Assembly: GCF_019061185.1 (NCBI RefSeq)
Contig: NZ_JAHQZU010000020.1
Coordinates: 1-43,980 of the forward strand
Source of the DNA: Paracoccus sp. Z118
GTDB taxonomy: Bacteria > Pseudomonadota > Alphaproteobacteria > Rhodobacterales > Rhodobacteraceae
DNA: 43,980 nucleotides
Reading direction: 5' to 3'
In this document: one piece after another, positions 25,320 to 35,448 of the stretch
Position numbering within the stretch: the stretch's first letter is position 1
Layout: every line of letters begins with the position of its first letter
The notes under the pieces: model-generated
Seen by the model: only the letters and a program-made list of their open reading frames with translations
What the model was told of the DNA's origin: nothing
Databases searched by the model: none
Translations under genes and position numbers: made by a program

Positions 25320-26438
25320 ATGTCCCCGCGCCTGTTCACCCCGTTCGAGGTCGGCAAGCTCAGGCTTGCCAACCGCATCGTCATCGCGCCGATGTGCCAG
25401 TATTCGGCGCAGGATGGCTGCACGACCGACTGGCACCTGATCCATCTGGGGCATCTGGCGCTGTCGGGCGCCGCCCTGCTGACGATCGAGGCGACCGCCG
25501 TGGTGCCCGAGGGTCGGATCAGCTACGCCGATGTCGGCCTCTGGTCCGACGAGACCGAGGCGGCGCTGGCCCGCACGCTGGAAGGCGTCCGCCGCTGGTC
25601 CGACATGCCGATCGCGATCCAGCTTGCCCATGCCGGGCGCAAGGCCTCCACCGACCTGCCGTGGAAGGGCGGCGCGCAGATCGCGCCCGGCCACGAGAAT
25701 GGCTGGCAGACCGTCGCGCCCAGCGCGGACCCCTTCGCGAAAGGCGAGAACCCGCCGCTCGCGCTGGACAAGGCCGGCATCGAGCGGGTCCGCACGGGCT
25801 TTGCCGATGCGGCGCGGCGGGCCGGGCGGCTCGGGATCGAGGCGGTGCAGATCCATGCGGCGCACGGCTATCTGCTGCACGAATTCCTCTCGCCGCTCTC
25901 GAACCGGCGCGATGACGACTATGGCGGCAGTCTGGAGAACCGGATGCGCCTCACGCTGGAGGTTTACGACGCCGTGCGCGAGGCGTTCCCGGCGGATCGC
26001 CCGGTGACGGTCCGCGTCTCGGGGACCGACTGGGTGGAAGGCGGCTGGGACATCGACCAGACCATCGCGCTCGCCAAGGCGCTCGAGGCGCGGGGCTGCG
26101 ACGGCATCCATGTTTCCAGCGGCGGGCTGGACCCGCGCCAGCAGATCCCGGTCGGGCCGAGCTATCAGGTGCCGCTGGCCCGCGCGGTAAAGCAGGCGGT
26201 GGGCATGCCGGTGGTCGCGGTCGGGCTGATAACCGATTACGAGCAGGCCGAGGCGATCATCGGCACCGGCGACGCGGATTTCGTCGGGCTGGCCCGGACG
26301 ATCCTCTATGACCCGCGCTGGCCGTGGCATGCGGCCGCGCATCTGGGCAGCAGCGTCCAGGCGCCTGACCAGTATCTGCGCTCGCAGCCGCGTCAGTACC
26401 GTTCGCTCTTCGACATCGAGGGCAGCGCGGAGAGTTGA
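25320..26438 (+). CDS. NADH:flavin oxidoreductase / old yellow enzyme (YqjM type)
   Basis: The 372-residue FMN enzyme belongs to the old yellow enzyme family, which reduces activated C=C bonds. LANRIVIAPMCQYSA (about 17-31) carries the cysteine typical of the YqjM subgroup; other hallmarks are QLAHAGRKAS (about 101), VQIHAAHGYLLHEFLSP (about 177-193) and the YGGSLENR loop. The C terminus has the FMN-binding region GLARTILYDPRWP. AAGGAGAG precedes the ATG. The physiological substrate is unknown. A terminator follows. Confidence 0.92.
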   Translation: MSPRLFTPFEVGKLRLANRIVIAPMCQYSAQDGCTTDWHLIHLGHLALSGAALLTIEATAVVPEGRISYADVGLWSDETEAALARTLEGVRRWSDMPIAIQLAHAGRKASTDLPWKGGAQIAPGHENGWQTVAPSADPFAKGENPPLALDKAGIERVRTGFADAARRAGRLGIEAVQIHAAHGYLLHEFLSPLSNRRDDDYGGSLENRMRLTLEVYDAVREAFPADRPVTVRVSGTDWVEGGWDIDQTIALAKALEARGCDGIHVSSGGLDPRQQIPVGPSYQVPLARAVKQAVGMPVVAVGLITDYEQAEAIIGTGDADFVGLARTILYDPRWPWHAAAHLGSSVQAPDQYLRSQPRQYRSLFDIEGSAES

Positions 26439-26442
26439 GATC

Positions 26443-26470
26443 CGGCGGCGCGGGTCTGCCTGCGCCGCCG
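26443..26470 (+). terminator. Terminator after the old yellow enzyme gene
   Basis: CGGCGGCGC and GCGCCGCCG form a perfect 9-bp stem with a 10-base loop starting 4 bases after the stop codon. No T run follows. Confidence 0.55.
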
Positions 26471-26813
26471 ACCGATGGAGACGGCGATCCCGCCTCCATC
26501 GCCCGAGCACCGGAACCGGGCGCTCACGAATGGCTCCCCCTCGCGGGCAGCCATTTCGCCCGCACTGGCGCCAGTTCGCCACCCGGAAAGCCCCGCCCGG
26601 CGCTCACATTCCCAACACGAAACAGGCAACCGAACGCGGCACCGCTGCGTTCCGGCTGAAGCCCGTCTCCCGACCATGGCGCCGCGGACGCATGGTCGGG
26701 CGACGCGCCCTCACGCCGGCCCGCCTTTCGATCACGAACGCATTGGAGCCCTTACCCGACACCGACCGAGCCCTGGGCCACGCATCCGGTCATCCCTTTG
26801 CAGGAGAACCCGC
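26471..26813. other. Non-coding gap before the dehydrogenase operon
   Basis: Nothing resembling a known protein is visible in this 343-base stretch. The last bases carry CAGGAG, the ribosome binding site of the next gene, so it must contain that operon's promoter and leader; I could not place a convincing promoter. Confidence 0.4.
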
Positions 26814-27515
26814 ATGACCGACCTTCCCGGACACCCGAGCCGCCGCGGCTTCCTGAAGGGCACGGCCGCCGGCATGGCGTTCGCCTCGCTTCCGCTGCAC
26901 GCCGGCGCGCAGCAGGCGGCGGAGCCGGTGCCGCTCGACCAGTATCAGCCGACCTTCTTCACCCCCGAGGAATGGGCCTTCGTCATGGCGGCGGCGGCGC
27001 GGCTGATCCCCTCGGCGGGCGACGGGCCCGGCGCGATCGAGACGCGGGTGCCGGTCTTCATCGACCTGCAGCTTGCGGGCGAATACGGGCAGGCGGGCGA
27101 CTGGTATATGGTCGGCCCGCACATGCCGGACGCCGACCCCTTCCTCGGCTGGCAGTCGCCGCTGACCCCGGCGCAGGTCTATCGGCAGGCGATCCCCGCT
27201 TTCGACGCATGGTGCGTGGACCGCTATGGCGGGAGCTTCACCGCCCTGACCGAGGAACAGCAGGACGAGGCGCTGGCCCTGCTTCAGGAGGGCGAGGTCG
27301 AGCTTGCCCCCGAGATCCGCGATTTCTTCACCATCCTGCTTCAGAACACCAAGGAAGGTTACTTCTCGGACCCGAAATACGGCGGCAATCACGGGATGCA
27401 GTCCTGGGTCTATATCGGCTTTCCGGGGGCGCGGGCGGCCTATCTCGACTGGGCGGAGCGGCACAACGTCCGCTACCCGCTCGGCCCGGTTTCCATCAGC
27501 GGCGAGAGGGCCTGA
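26814..27515 (+). CDS. Gluconate 2-dehydrogenase subunit 3 (gamma) family protein
   Basis: The 233-residue small subunit has a twin-arginine signal (SRRGFLKGTAAGMAFASLPL, about 9-28), so it is exported folded by Tat and can carry the cofactor-loaded large subunit with it. The mature part matches the family: FFTPEEWAFVMAAAARLIPS, DLQLAGEYG, and GYFSDPKYGGNHGMQSWVYIGFPG spread over about 180-204. CAGGAG precedes the ATG. It lies 3 bp before the GMC subunit gene, the first of three genes encoding a membrane flavocytochrome dehydrogenase. Confidence 0.9.
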   Translation: MTDLPGHPSRRGFLKGTAAGMAFASLPLHAGAQQAAEPVPLDQYQPTFFTPEEWAFVMAAAARLIPSAGDGPGAIETRVPVFIDLQLAGEYGQAGDWYMVGPHMPDADPFLGWQSPLTPAQVYRQAIPAFDAWCVDRYGGSFTALTEEQQDEALALLQEGEVELAPEIRDFFTILLQNTKEGYFSDPKYGGNHGMQSWVYIGFPGARAAYLDWAERHNVRYPLGPVSISGERA

Positions 27516-27518
27516 ACC

Positions 27519-29288
27519 ATGGCGCGGCAGGAAGCGAAGAAGGACGTCGTCATCGTCGGGCTGGGCTGGACCGGCGCGGTCATGGGCATGGAGCTCGCAC
27601 AGGAGGGGCTGGAGGTCGTGGCGCTGGAACGCGGCCACGATCAGGACACCGTGCCGGACTGGAAATATCCCGACATGATCGACGAGCTGAAATACGGCGT
27701 CCGGCTGGAGCTGATCCAGCGCCCGGCGTTGCAGACGCTCACCATCCGCCGCAACGCCGCCGACACCGCCCTGCCCTTCCGCAGCTTCGGATCGTTCCTG
27801 CCCGGCAACGGCGTCGGCGGCGCGGGCACCCACTGGAACGCCCTGAACTGGCGCCCCCAGCCCGAGGAGATGCGCCTGCGCTCCCATGTGCTGGAGAACT
27901 GGGGCGAGGACATCATCCCCGACGACATGCTGCTGGGCGACTACCCCGTCACCTATGACGAGATGGAGCCCTATTTCGACAAGTTCGAATATGTGGCGGG
28001 AATCTCGGGACAGGCGGGGAACATCCGGGGCCAGATCATCGAAGGGGGCAACCCGTTCGAGGGCTGGCGCTCGCGCGATTACCCGATGCCGCCGATGCCG
28101 ATCACCTGGGACGCGAAGAAATTCGCCGATGCCGCCAGTGCGATGGGCTATCACCCGTTCAAGTCGCCGGGCGGGATCGCCTCGACCTCCTACATCAATC
28201 CCTACGGGATGCAGATGGGGCCCTGCACGCTCTGCGGCTTCTGCGAGCGTTACGGCTGCTTCCAGTATTCCAAATCCTCACCGCAGACGATGATCCTGGA
28301 CGCGCTGAAGCGGATGCCGAATTTCAGCTATCGCGTGAACTCCGAGGTGCTGCGGGTCGAGAAGGCGCCGGACGGGCAGACCGCGACGGGCGTCACCTAT
28401 TGGGACGACGCCGCGCAGGAAGAGGTGTTCCAGCCCGCCGACATCGTGATCCTCGCGGCCTATTCGCTCAACAACGTGCATCTGATGCTGCTGTCGGGGA
28501 TCGGCCAGCCCTATGACCCGGTGACGGGCGAGGGCGTGACCGGCAAGAGCTACGGCTACCAGATGAACGGCAGCGTGACGCTGTTCTTCCAGAACGAGGA
28601 GTTCAACCCCTTCATCGGCACCGGCGCCAACGGCATGTCGATCGATGATTTCGGCATGAACCAGATCGACTACGGGCGCGAGGGCTTCATCGGCGGCGCC
28701 TATTGGCGGGCGGGGCAGACGAACGGCCAGCCGACCCGCTCGATGCCGCTGCCGCGCGGCACGGCAAGCTGGGGCGGCGAGTGGAAGCAGGCGATCGGGC
28801 AATGGTACGGCCATGCGATGACGATCGGCACGCACGGGTCCAACATGTCGTATCGGACGAACCATCTGGATCTGGACCCGACCTATACCGACCGGCACGG
28901 CCGCCCGCTGATGCGGATGACCTTCAACTGGAACCCGAACGACATCCGCATGACCCGCTTCCAGCTTGCGCGGGCCGAGGAGGTCGCCGCCAGCATGAAC
29001 CCCGACGCGATGCAGTCCTCGTTCAAGGACGAGGGGGCGCAATACGATATCCGCCCCTATCAGACGACCCACAACACCGGTGGCCACATCATGTCGGAAA
29101 ACCCGCAGGAAGGCGTGGTCAATCGTTATTCGCAGGTCTGGGGGATGCACAACGTCTTCGCCACGGGCGCGGGCAACTTCGTCCAGAACACGCAATACAA
29201 CCCGACCGGTTTCCTGGGCGGGCTGGCCTACTGGACGGCTGACGCCATCCGCACGCAGTATCTCTCCAACCCCCGCCCGCTGGTGTGA
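27519..29288 (+). CDS. GMC-family FAD dehydrogenase, gluconate 2-dehydrogenase large-subunit type
   Basis: The 589-residue catalytic subunit has an FAD Rossmann motif VGLGWTG (residues 13-19) and a GMC fold ending with the catalytic His in THNTGGHIM (about 525) and Asn in YNPTGFLGG (about 565). CTLCGFCERYGC (Cys236, 239, 242, 247) provides cysteines for an iron-sulfur cluster, as known for FAD-dependent glucose and fructose dehydrogenases of the same architecture. It has no signal of its own and probably leaves through Tat with subunit 3. It should oxidise a sugar, sugar acid or polyol in the periplasm; the exact substrate cannot be read from sequence. Confidence 0.9.
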   Translation: MARQEAKKDVVIVGLGWTGAVMGMELAQEGLEVVALERGHDQDTVPDWKYPDMIDELKYGVRLELIQRPALQTLTIRRNAADTALPFRSFGSFLPGNGVGGAGTHWNALNWRPQPEEMRLRSHVLENWGEDIIPDDMLLGDYPVTYDEMEPYFDKFEYVAGISGQAGNIRGQIIEGGNPFEGWRSRDYPMPPMPITWDAKKFADAASAMGYHPFKSPGGIASTSYINPYGMQMGPCTLCGFCERYGCFQYSKSSPQTMILDALKRMPNFSYRVNSEVLRVEKAPDGQTATGVTYWDDAAQEEVFQPADIVILAAYSLNNVHLMLLSGIGQPYDPVTGEGVTGKSYGYQMNGSVTLFFQNEEFNPFIGTGANGMSIDDFGMNQIDYGREGFIGGAYWRAGQTNGQPTRSMPLPRGTASWGGEWKQAIGQWYGHAMTIGTHGSNMSYRTNHLDLDPTYTDRHGRPLMRMTFNWNPNDIRMTRFQLARAEEVAASMNPDAMQSSFKDEGAQYDIRPYQTTHNTGGHIMSENPQEGVVNRYSQVWGMHNVFATGAGNFVQNTQYNPTGFLGGLAYWTADAIRTQYLSNPRPLV

Positions 29289-29299
29289 GGAGCGCGAAG

Positions 29300-30679
29300 A
29301 TGAACAAGACACTCCGCGTCATCCTGATCCTCGCCGCCATCGCGCTGGTCGGCCTGCTGCTGTTCATCTTCGTGCCGGTGCGGCTGACCCCCGCCGTCGC
29401 GGCGCTGCCCGCCGACTGGGAGCCGCCCGAGGGTTACGGCGAATACGTGATGCATACCGGCGACTGCAAGGCGTGCCACACCGCCGAAGGGGGACGACCC
29501 TTCGCAGGCGGGCGGCCGATCGCATCGCCGATGGGCACGATATACAGCACCAACATCACCCCCGACCCGGAAGCGGGGATCGGGGCCTATTCGCTCGATG
29601 AGTTCCGGGGCGCGCTCTACGACGGCATCCGCAACGACGGCGTGCATCTTTACCCGGCGATGCCCTACGAGAATTACCGGATGCTCACCGAGGAGGATGT
29701 GCGTTCGCTCTATCACTACTTCATGAACGAGGTGGAGCCGGTGAGCTACACGCCGGACGAAACCGCGCTGAACTTCCCGTTCAACCTGCGCTGGGGCATC
29801 CGCGCATGGAACTGGCTTGCGTTGCAGCATCCGGCGGGGTTCACGCCGTCCTATGACGACGAGGTGCTGGCCCGCGGCCAGTATCTGGTCGAGGCGCCCG
29901 GCCACTGCGCCGCCTGCCATTCGCCGCGCAACCGGCTTGTGGTGCAGGACGGGATCGTCGCGGGGCAGGAGAATTTCCTGACCGGCGGCGTCATCGGCGG
30001 CTGGAACGCCGCGCCGCTGAACGGGCCGAATTCGGCCCCGCAGCGGTGGACGGTCGCGGAACTGGCGGGCTTCCTTGCCACCGGGCGCAACCACCACTCG
30101 ACCGCCAATGGCGAGATGGGCCTCGTGATCGAGGAATCGACGCAATACCTGACCGACGAGGACAACATCGCCATCGCCGCATTCCTCAGGGGCCTCGCGG
30201 GCGGCACGGTCGAACTGCCGCAGCCCGTCGAGGGGGTGCACAGCATCGCAATTCCACCCGACCCCGCCGACGAGGCGGGCGAGGCGACGACGCAGATGCT
30301 GCACGACGCGCAGCCGGGCATGCCGATCGGCGCGCGGCTCTACATGGACAACTGCGTCGCCTGCCACTTCGTGACCGGCAAGGGCGCGCCCCAGATCTTC
30401 CCGAAGCTCGCCGGCAACACGCTGGTCACGGGGTCCGAGACGATGCCGCTGATCTCGATCATCCTCGACGGGGCCGCTGTCGTCTCGACCGAAAAGCGGC
30501 CCATGCGGCTGGTGATGCAGGGCTACCGCGAGCGGCTGAACGATCAGGAGGTAGCCGAACTTGCCTCCTTCGTCCGTTCCGCCTGGGGCAACGATGCGTC
30601 GGCCGTGACCGCCGCCGAGGTGGCCGAGGTGCGCGCCGACACCGCCGAGGATGTGCCGGAACGCGCCGTCATGCGGTGA
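29300..30679 (+). CDS. Triheme membrane cytochrome c subunit
   Basis: The 459-residue subunit has an N-terminal hydrophobic anchor (about 4-26) and three CXXCH heme motifs: CKACH (about 54), CAACH (about 204) and CVACH (about 352). This is the cytochrome subunit of gluconate/alcohol-type flavocytochrome dehydrogenases, taking electrons from the FAD subunit to ubiquinone. GAGGAG lies before the ATG, which is preferred over an in-frame codon five residues earlier. It begins 11 bp after the GMC gene and is followed by a terminator. Confidence 0.92.
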   Translation: MNKTLRVILILAAIALVGLLLFIFVPVRLTPAVAALPADWEPPEGYGEYVMHTGDCKACHTAEGGRPFAGGRPIASPMGTIYSTNITPDPEAGIGAYSLDEFRGALYDGIRNDGVHLYPAMPYENYRMLTEEDVRSLYHYFMNEVEPVSYTPDETALNFPFNLRWGIRAWNWLALQHPAGFTPSYDDEVLARGQYLVEAPGHCAACHSPRNRLVVQDGIVAGQENFLTGGVIGGWNAAPLNGPNSAPQRWTVAELAGFLATGRNHHSTANGEMGLVIEESTQYLTDEDNIAIAAFLRGLAGGTVELPQPVEGVHSIAIPPDPADEAGEATTQMLHDAQPGMPIGARLYMDNCVACHFVTGKGAPQIFPKLAGNTLVTGSETMPLISIILDGAAVVSTEKRPMRLVMQGYRERLNDQEVAELASFVRSAWGNDASAVTAAEVAEVRADTAEDVPERAVMR

Positions 30680-30695
30680 CATTACGCGCGGCAGG

Positions 30696-30719
30696 AGCGC
30701 CCGCGGAAACGCGGGCGCT
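30696..30719 (+). terminator. Terminator after the cytochrome c gene
   Basis: AGCGCCCGCG-GAAA-CGCGGGCGCT is a perfect 10-bp stem with a stable GAAA tetraloop, 16 bases past the stop codon. Confidence 0.7.
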
Positions 30720-30784
30720 GCCTTCGCGGGGTTGATTTCCGGCGCCTCCCGACCGATGCCTTTCCCGCCAAAAGGGGGGATCGC

Positions 30785-31888
30785 GTGGACAGGGTTGAGT
30801 GCATCGTCATCGGCGCGGGGGTGATCGGCCTTGCCGTCGCCCGCAGGCTGGCGGAATCCGGCGTCGAGGTGCTGGTGCTGGAACGCGCCGAGGCCATCGG
30901 GACGGAGACGAGTTCCCGCAACTCCGAGGTGATCCACGCGGGGCTCTATTATCCGCCGGGCAGTCTCAAGGCGCGGCTGTGCCTGCGCGGGCGCGAGATG
31001 CTGTATCAGTTCGCGGCCGAGAACGGCGTCCCGCATCGCCGCTGCGGCAAGTTGATCGTGGCGACCTCGCCGGAACAGGCGGCGGCGCTGGAAGGGATCG
31101 CGGTTCGCGCGGCGGAATGCGGCGCGGACGACCTGCGACCGCTGACAGCGGCACAGGCGCAGGCGATGGAGCCTGCGCTGGCCTGCACCGGGGCGCTGCT
31201 GTCACCGTCCACGGGAATCATCGACAGCCACGCGCTGATGCTGGCCTTGCTGGGCCATGCCGAGGATCGCGGGGCGGCGCTGGCGCTGAACACCGCGTTC
31301 ACCGGTGCCCGAGTCGTGCCGGACGGGTTCGAGGTGGACACGACCGGCGCGGACGGCGCCTACACGCTCGGCTGCCGCCTGCTGGTGAACGCCGCCGGGC
31401 TGCGGGCGTCGGACGTGGCCCGCGCCATCGACGGGCTGGACCCGGCGCAGGTGCCGCAGACCCATTTCGCGCGCGGCAGCTACTTCGCCCTGCCGGGACG
31501 GCCGGCGTTTTCGCGGCTCATCTACCCGGTGCCCGAGCCGGGTGGCCTCGGCGTCCACCTGACGCTGGATCTCGGCGGCAACATGCGCTTCGGCCCCGAT
31601 GTGGAGTGGATCGAGTCCATCGACTACCGCGTGAACGCCGCCCGCGCCGGACATTTCGAGGCCGAGGTCCGCCGCTACTGGCCAGCTTTGCCGACAGGCG
31701 CGCTGGTGCCGACCTATTGCGGCATCCGCCCCAAGCTGTCCGGTCCCGGCGAGCCTGCCGCCGATTTCCGCATCGACGGCCCGGCGGTGCATGGGGTGCC
31801 GGGGCTGGTCAACCTGCTGGGCATCGAAAGCCCCGGCCTGACCTCCAGCCTCGCCATCGCCGACGAAGTCGCGGCGCGGCTGATCTAG
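30785..31888 (+). CDS. FAD-dependent oxidoreductase, L-2-hydroxyglutarate oxidase-like
   Basis: The 367-residue DAO-fold flavoprotein has the N-terminal FAD motif [15 protein letters not shown] (about 8-22), [23 protein letters not shown] characteristic of LhgO/L2HGDH-type enzymes (about 41-63), and a C-terminal [16 protein letters not shown]. It most likely oxidises L-2-hydroxyglutarate or a close 2-hydroxyacid. The start is GTG with AAGGGGGG upstream. Its stop overlaps that of ptsP tail to tail in CTAG; no hairpin is evident between. Confidence 0.87.
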   Translation: MDRVECIVIGAGVIGLAVARRLAESGVEVLVLERAEAIGTETSSRNSEVIHAGLYYPPGSLKARLCLRGREMLYQFAAENGVPHRRCGKLIVATSPEQAAALEGIAVRAAECGADDLRPLTAAQAQAMEPALACTGALLSPSTGIIDSHALMLALLGHAEDRGAALALNTAFTGARVVPDGFEVDTTGADGAYTLGCRLLVNAAGLRASDVARAIDGLDPAQVPQTHFARGSYFALPGRPAFSRLIYPVPEPGGLGVHLTLDLGGNMRFGPDVEWIESIDYRVNAARAGHFEAEVRRYWPALPTGALVPTYCGIRPKLSGPGEPAADFRIDGPAVHGVPGLVNLLGIESPGLTSSLAIADEVAARLI

Positions 31889-34143
31889 CCGTTCCGCGCC
31901 AGCCAGTCGGTGACGGCGGGGCGCAGGGTCGGCACGCCTTCGTCGATTCCCTGCTGCAGGACCTTCGCCAGTTCGGACAGGTCGATCCGCCGCAGCAGAT
32001 GCTTGACCGGCCCGATGGAGGCGGGGCGCATCGACAGCCGCCGCATCCCCAGCGCGGCGAAGGTCGCCGCCTCGATCGGGCGGCCGGCATCCTCGCCGCA
32101 GAAGCTGATCGGGGTGCCCGCCGCATCCGCGCGTTCGATGATCTGCCGCAGCAGCAGCAGGAACGACGGGGACAGCGTGTCATAGCGGCGGCGCACGGCC
32201 TCGTTCTCGCGGTCGGCGGCGAAGAAGAACTGCTTGAGGTCGTTCCCGCCGATGGACAGGAAATCGCAGGAGGAGAAGAACGCGGGCGGCGCGAAGGCCA
32301 TCGACGGCGTCTCCAGCATCGCGCCGACGCGGATCAGACTGGGCAGGTCGTGCCCCATCGCGCGTTCCCGCTCGATCTGCTCGTCGAGGATGCGGCGGGC
32401 GGCGTAAAGCTCGGCCGGTTCCGCGATGAAGGGGAACATGACGTGCAGCGCCCGCCCGGCGGCGGCCCGCAGCAGCGCCTGAAGCTGCATCCGCAGGACG
32501 CCGCGCTTGTCCAGCCCCAGACGGATCGCCCGCCAGCCCATCGCCGGGTTCGGCTCGTCCTGCGGCTTCATGTAGGGCAGCACCTTGTCGGACCCGATGT
32601 CCAGCGTGCGGAACACCACCGGCAGGTCGCCCGCATTGTCCATCACCCGGCGGTAAAGCCCCGCCAGATCGCCGCGCTTGGGCACGCGCGTGCGGGTCAG
32701 GAACTGCAACTCGGTGCGGAACAGCCCCACCCCTTCGGCGCCCGACCCGTGAAGCGATGGCAGGTCCGCCATCAGCCCCGCATTCATGTAAAGCTCGATC
32801 CGGGTGCCATCGGTCGAGACGGCGGGCAGATTGCGCAGCCCGGCGTAACGCTTCTGCGCCTCGGCCTGCATGGCGATCTTGTCGCGGAAGGCGACCGCCA
32901 CGCTGTCCTCGGGGCGCAGATGGACGAGCCCCACATCGCCATCGACGAGGATCGCATCGCCGTTCAGCGCCTCGGACCCGATCCGGCCCGCGTTGACCAC
33001 CAGCGGAATCGACAGCGCCCGCGCGACGATCGCCGCGTGGCTGCCGACAGAGCCTTCCTCCAGCACCACGCCGCGCAGCTTGCGGCCGTATTCCAGAAGC
33101 TCCGCCGGGCCGATGTTGCGGGCGATGAGGATCGGGTTCTCCGGCAGCGCGGCCCCGGTATCCCGCCCCTGCCCCGTCAGGATCCGCAGCAGGCGGTTGG
33201 CGAGGTCGTCCAGATCATGCAGCCGCTCGCGCAGATATGGATCGGCCGAGCCTTCCAGCCGCACCCGCGCGTGGCTCTGCTCCTTTTCAACCGCCGCCTC
33301 GGCCGACAGGCCAAGATCGATGTCCTCCTCCATCCGCCGCAGCCAACTGCGGGAATGGGCGAGCATCCGGTAGGTCTCCATGATGTCTTTATGATCGCCC
33401 GCGCCGATGCCCTCGTCGGACAGCATGGTGTCGAGCGTCGTGCGCAGCATCGCGACCGCCTCGTTCAGCCGGGCGCGTTCGCGCTGGGGATCGTCGTTGA
33501 CCGGGTTCGTGATGACGACGCGCGGCTCGTGCAGCCAGACCTGCCCCTCCGCCGCGCCGTCCTGCGCGCCGGTGCCGCGGAACATGGTTGGGAAGCGGTG
33601 GCGGCGGGGCATCCCGTTGGACTCGCCGCCGGAGAAGCTGCCAAGCTCGGCCATCTCGGCCAGCACCATCGCCACGACTTCCAGCCCGTAGATCTCGTCG
33701 TCGGAAAACAGCCGCGCATTCCGCGACTGGACGACCAGCACGCCCAGCTTTTCGCCGACCCGCTGGATCGGCACGCCGAGGAAGGCCGGATACACCTCTT
33801 CGCCGGTCTCGGGCATGAAGCGGAAGCCGGGCTCAGACGGCGCATTGGGCGTGTTCAGGGGCCGCCCGGTGCGGGCCACGCGGCCCACCAGCCCCTCTCC
33901 CAGACGCAGGCGGGTGCGGTGGACGGCTTCGGCGCGCAGCCCTTCGGTGGCGCACAGTTCGAGCGTGTCGGGATCGCGGAACAGATAGATCGAGCAGACC
34001 TCGCTGCCGATCGAATCCGCGATGTGATGGGTGATGTTGTCCAGCCGGTCCTGGCTGCGGCCGGGAGCGGCCAGCGTATCGCGCAGCCGCTGCAGCAGCT
34101 TGCGCGATTCGCTTTCAGCCAGATCGCCGCTCAAAACCGTCAC
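31885..34143 (-). CDS. ptsP: Phosphoenolpyruvate-protein phosphotransferase PtsP (enzyme I-Ntr)
   Basis: The 752-residue enzyme starts the nitrogen PTS by moving phosphate from PEP to NPr. An N-terminal GAF domain (about 20-165) is followed by the enzyme I N-domain, the phosphohistidine segment [16 protein letters not shown] (about 365-380) and the PEP-binding TIM barrel (about 440-730) with [20 protein letters not shown], and the catalytic cysteine in SFCGEDAG. In alphaproteobacteria the GAF domain senses glutamine. The start is taken as GTG at 34143, with a TTG four codons on as alternative. It follows lysC by 48 bp. Confidence 0.94.
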   Translation of the reverse strand: MTVLSGDLAESESRKLLQRLRDTLAAPGRSQDRLDNITHHIADSIGSEVCSIYLFRDPDTLELCATEGLRAEAVHRTRLRLGEGLVGRVARTGRPLNTPNAPSEPGFRFMPETGEEVYPAFLGVPIQRVGEKLGVLVVQSRNARLFSDDEIYGLEVVAMVLAEMAELGSFSGGESNGMPRRHRFPTMFRGTGAQDGAAEGQVWLHEPRVVITNPVNDDPQRERARLNEAVAMLRTTLDTMLSDEGIGAGDHKDIMETYRMLAHSRSWLRRMEEDIDLGLSAEAAVEKEQSHARVRLEGSADPYLRERLHDLDDLANRLLRILTGQGRDTGAALPENPILIARNIGPAELLEYGRKLRGVVLEEGSVGSHAAIVARALSIPLVVNAGRIGSEALNGDAILVDGDVGLVHLRPEDSVAVAFRDKIAMQAEAQKRYAGLRNLPAVSTDGTRIELYMNAGLMADLPSLHGSGAEGVGLFRTELQFLTRTRVPKRGDLAGLYRRVMDNAGDLPVVFRTLDIGSDKVLPYMKPQDEPNPAMGWRAIRLGLDKRGVLRMQLQALLRAAAGRALHVMFPFIAEPAELYAARRILDEQIERERAMGHDLPSLIRVGAMLETPSMAFAPPAFFSSCDFLSIGGNDLKQFFFAADRENEAVRRRYDTLSPSFLLLLRQIIERADAAGTPISFCGEDAGRPIEAATFAALGMRRLSMRPASIGPVKHLLRRIDLSELAKVLQQGIDEGVPTLRPAVTDWLARNG

Positions 34144-34191
34144 CCCCTGCCCCGCGGCAACATGCCGCCGGGATTGCCCGATCCCGCGGGA

Positions 34192-35448
34192 TCAGGCCTC
34201 TTCAAGCTGGAAGGCATCATGCAGCGCCTGCACGGCCAGTTCCAGATACCTGCGGTCGATCAGCACCGAGATCTTGATCTCGCTCGTCGAGATGACCTTG
34301 ATGTTGATGTTTTCATCGGCAAGCGCCCGGAACATGCGCGCGGCGACGCCCGCATGGGACCGCATTCCGATTCCGACGACCGAGACCTTGGCCACGTCGT
34401 CATCCACCGCCAGATCGTCATAGGCGATCACGCCTTCGGCGCGCGCATCCTCCACCGCCTTCCGGGCCCGCTCGACCTGGTTGACGGGGCAGGAGAAGGT
34501 CATGTCGGTGACCGCGCCGGGATGGTCCTCGTAGTCGCGCTCCGAGATGTTCTGGACGATCATGTCCACGTTCACGCCGGCCGCCGCCAGCGGCTCGAAG
34601 ATCGCGGCCGAGATGCCGGGCCGGTCCTCGACCGTGACCAGCGTGACCTTGGCTTCGTCGCGGCTGAAGGCGACGCCGGAAACGACCCTGGATTCCATGA
34701 TTTCATCCTCAGCACAGACCAGCGTGCCGCTGGTTTCATCGGTATCGTCGAAGGACGACAGCACCCGCAGGCGCACATTATAGCGCATCGCCAGCTCGAC
34801 CGAACGGGTCTGCAACACCTTGGCGCCCAGCGAGGACAGCTCCAGCATCTCCTCGAAGGCGATCTTCTCCAGCTTGCGGGCCTTGCGCGAGATGCGGGGA
34901 TCGGTCGTGTAGATGCCGTCCACGTCGGTGTAGATGTCGCAACGCTCTGCCCCGAAGGCGGCGGCGAAGGCGACGGCGGTTGTGTCGGACCCGCCCCGGC
35001 CCAGCGTGGTGATCCGCCCGTCGGGGCCGATTCCCTGGAAGCCGGCGACGACCGCGACCCGCATGCCTTCGGCGTATTTCTGGTCGATGTTCTCGCGCGG
35101 GATCGACACGAACCGCGCCGCGCCGTGCTGCCCGGTGGTGTTGATCGGCACCTGCCAGCCCTGCCAGCTGCGGGCGGGCACGCCCATCTGCTGAAGCCGC
35201 AGCGCCATCAGCCCGGCGGTGACGTTCTCGCCCGAGGCGACCACCGCGTCGTATTCGCGCGCGTCGTAAAGCCGCGAGGTGCCCTCGACCCAGCCCACCA
35301 GCTCGTTGGTCCTGCCCGACATGGCGCTGACGATGACGATGACGTCATAGCCCCGCTCGACCTCGCGCTGCACCTTTCGGGCGGCGTTCGCGATGCAGTC
35401 GAGGTCGGCCACCGAGGTGCCGCCGAATTTCATCACCAGAAGCGGCAT
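34192..35448 (-). CDS. lysC: Aspartate kinase
   Basis: The 418-residue kinase begins the aspartate pathway to lysine, threonine and methionine. It shows VMKFGGTSVADLD (about 5-17), SGENVTAGLMA, TTLGRGGSDTTAVAFAAAFGA split over 148-168, and YTDVDGIYTTDPR. The C-terminal third carries two ACT domains (about 265-410), so allosteric inhibition by lysine and/or threonine is likely. MPLLVMKFGG is the usual start. It lies 48 bp before ptsP, an order also common in Rhodobacterales. Confidence 0.96.
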   Translation of the reverse strand: MPLLVMKFGGTSVADLDCIANAARKVQREVERGYDVIVIVSAMSGRTNELVGWVEGTSRLYDAREYDAVVASGENVTAGLMALRLQQMGVPARSWQGWQVPINTTGQHGAARFVSIPRENIDQKYAEGMRVAVVAGFQGIGPDGRITTLGRGGSDTTAVAFAAAFGAERCDIYTDVDGIYTTDPRISRKARKLEKIAFEEMLELSSLGAKVLQTRSVELAMRYNVRLRVLSSFDDTDETSGTLVCAEDEIMESRVVSGVAFSRDEAKVTLVTVEDRPGISAAIFEPLAAAGVNVDMIVQNISERDYEDHPGAVTDMTFSCPVNQVERARKAVEDARAEGVIAYDDLAVDDDVAKVSVVGIGMRSHAGVAARMFRALADENINIKVISTSEIKISVLIDRRYLELAVQALHDAFQLEEA

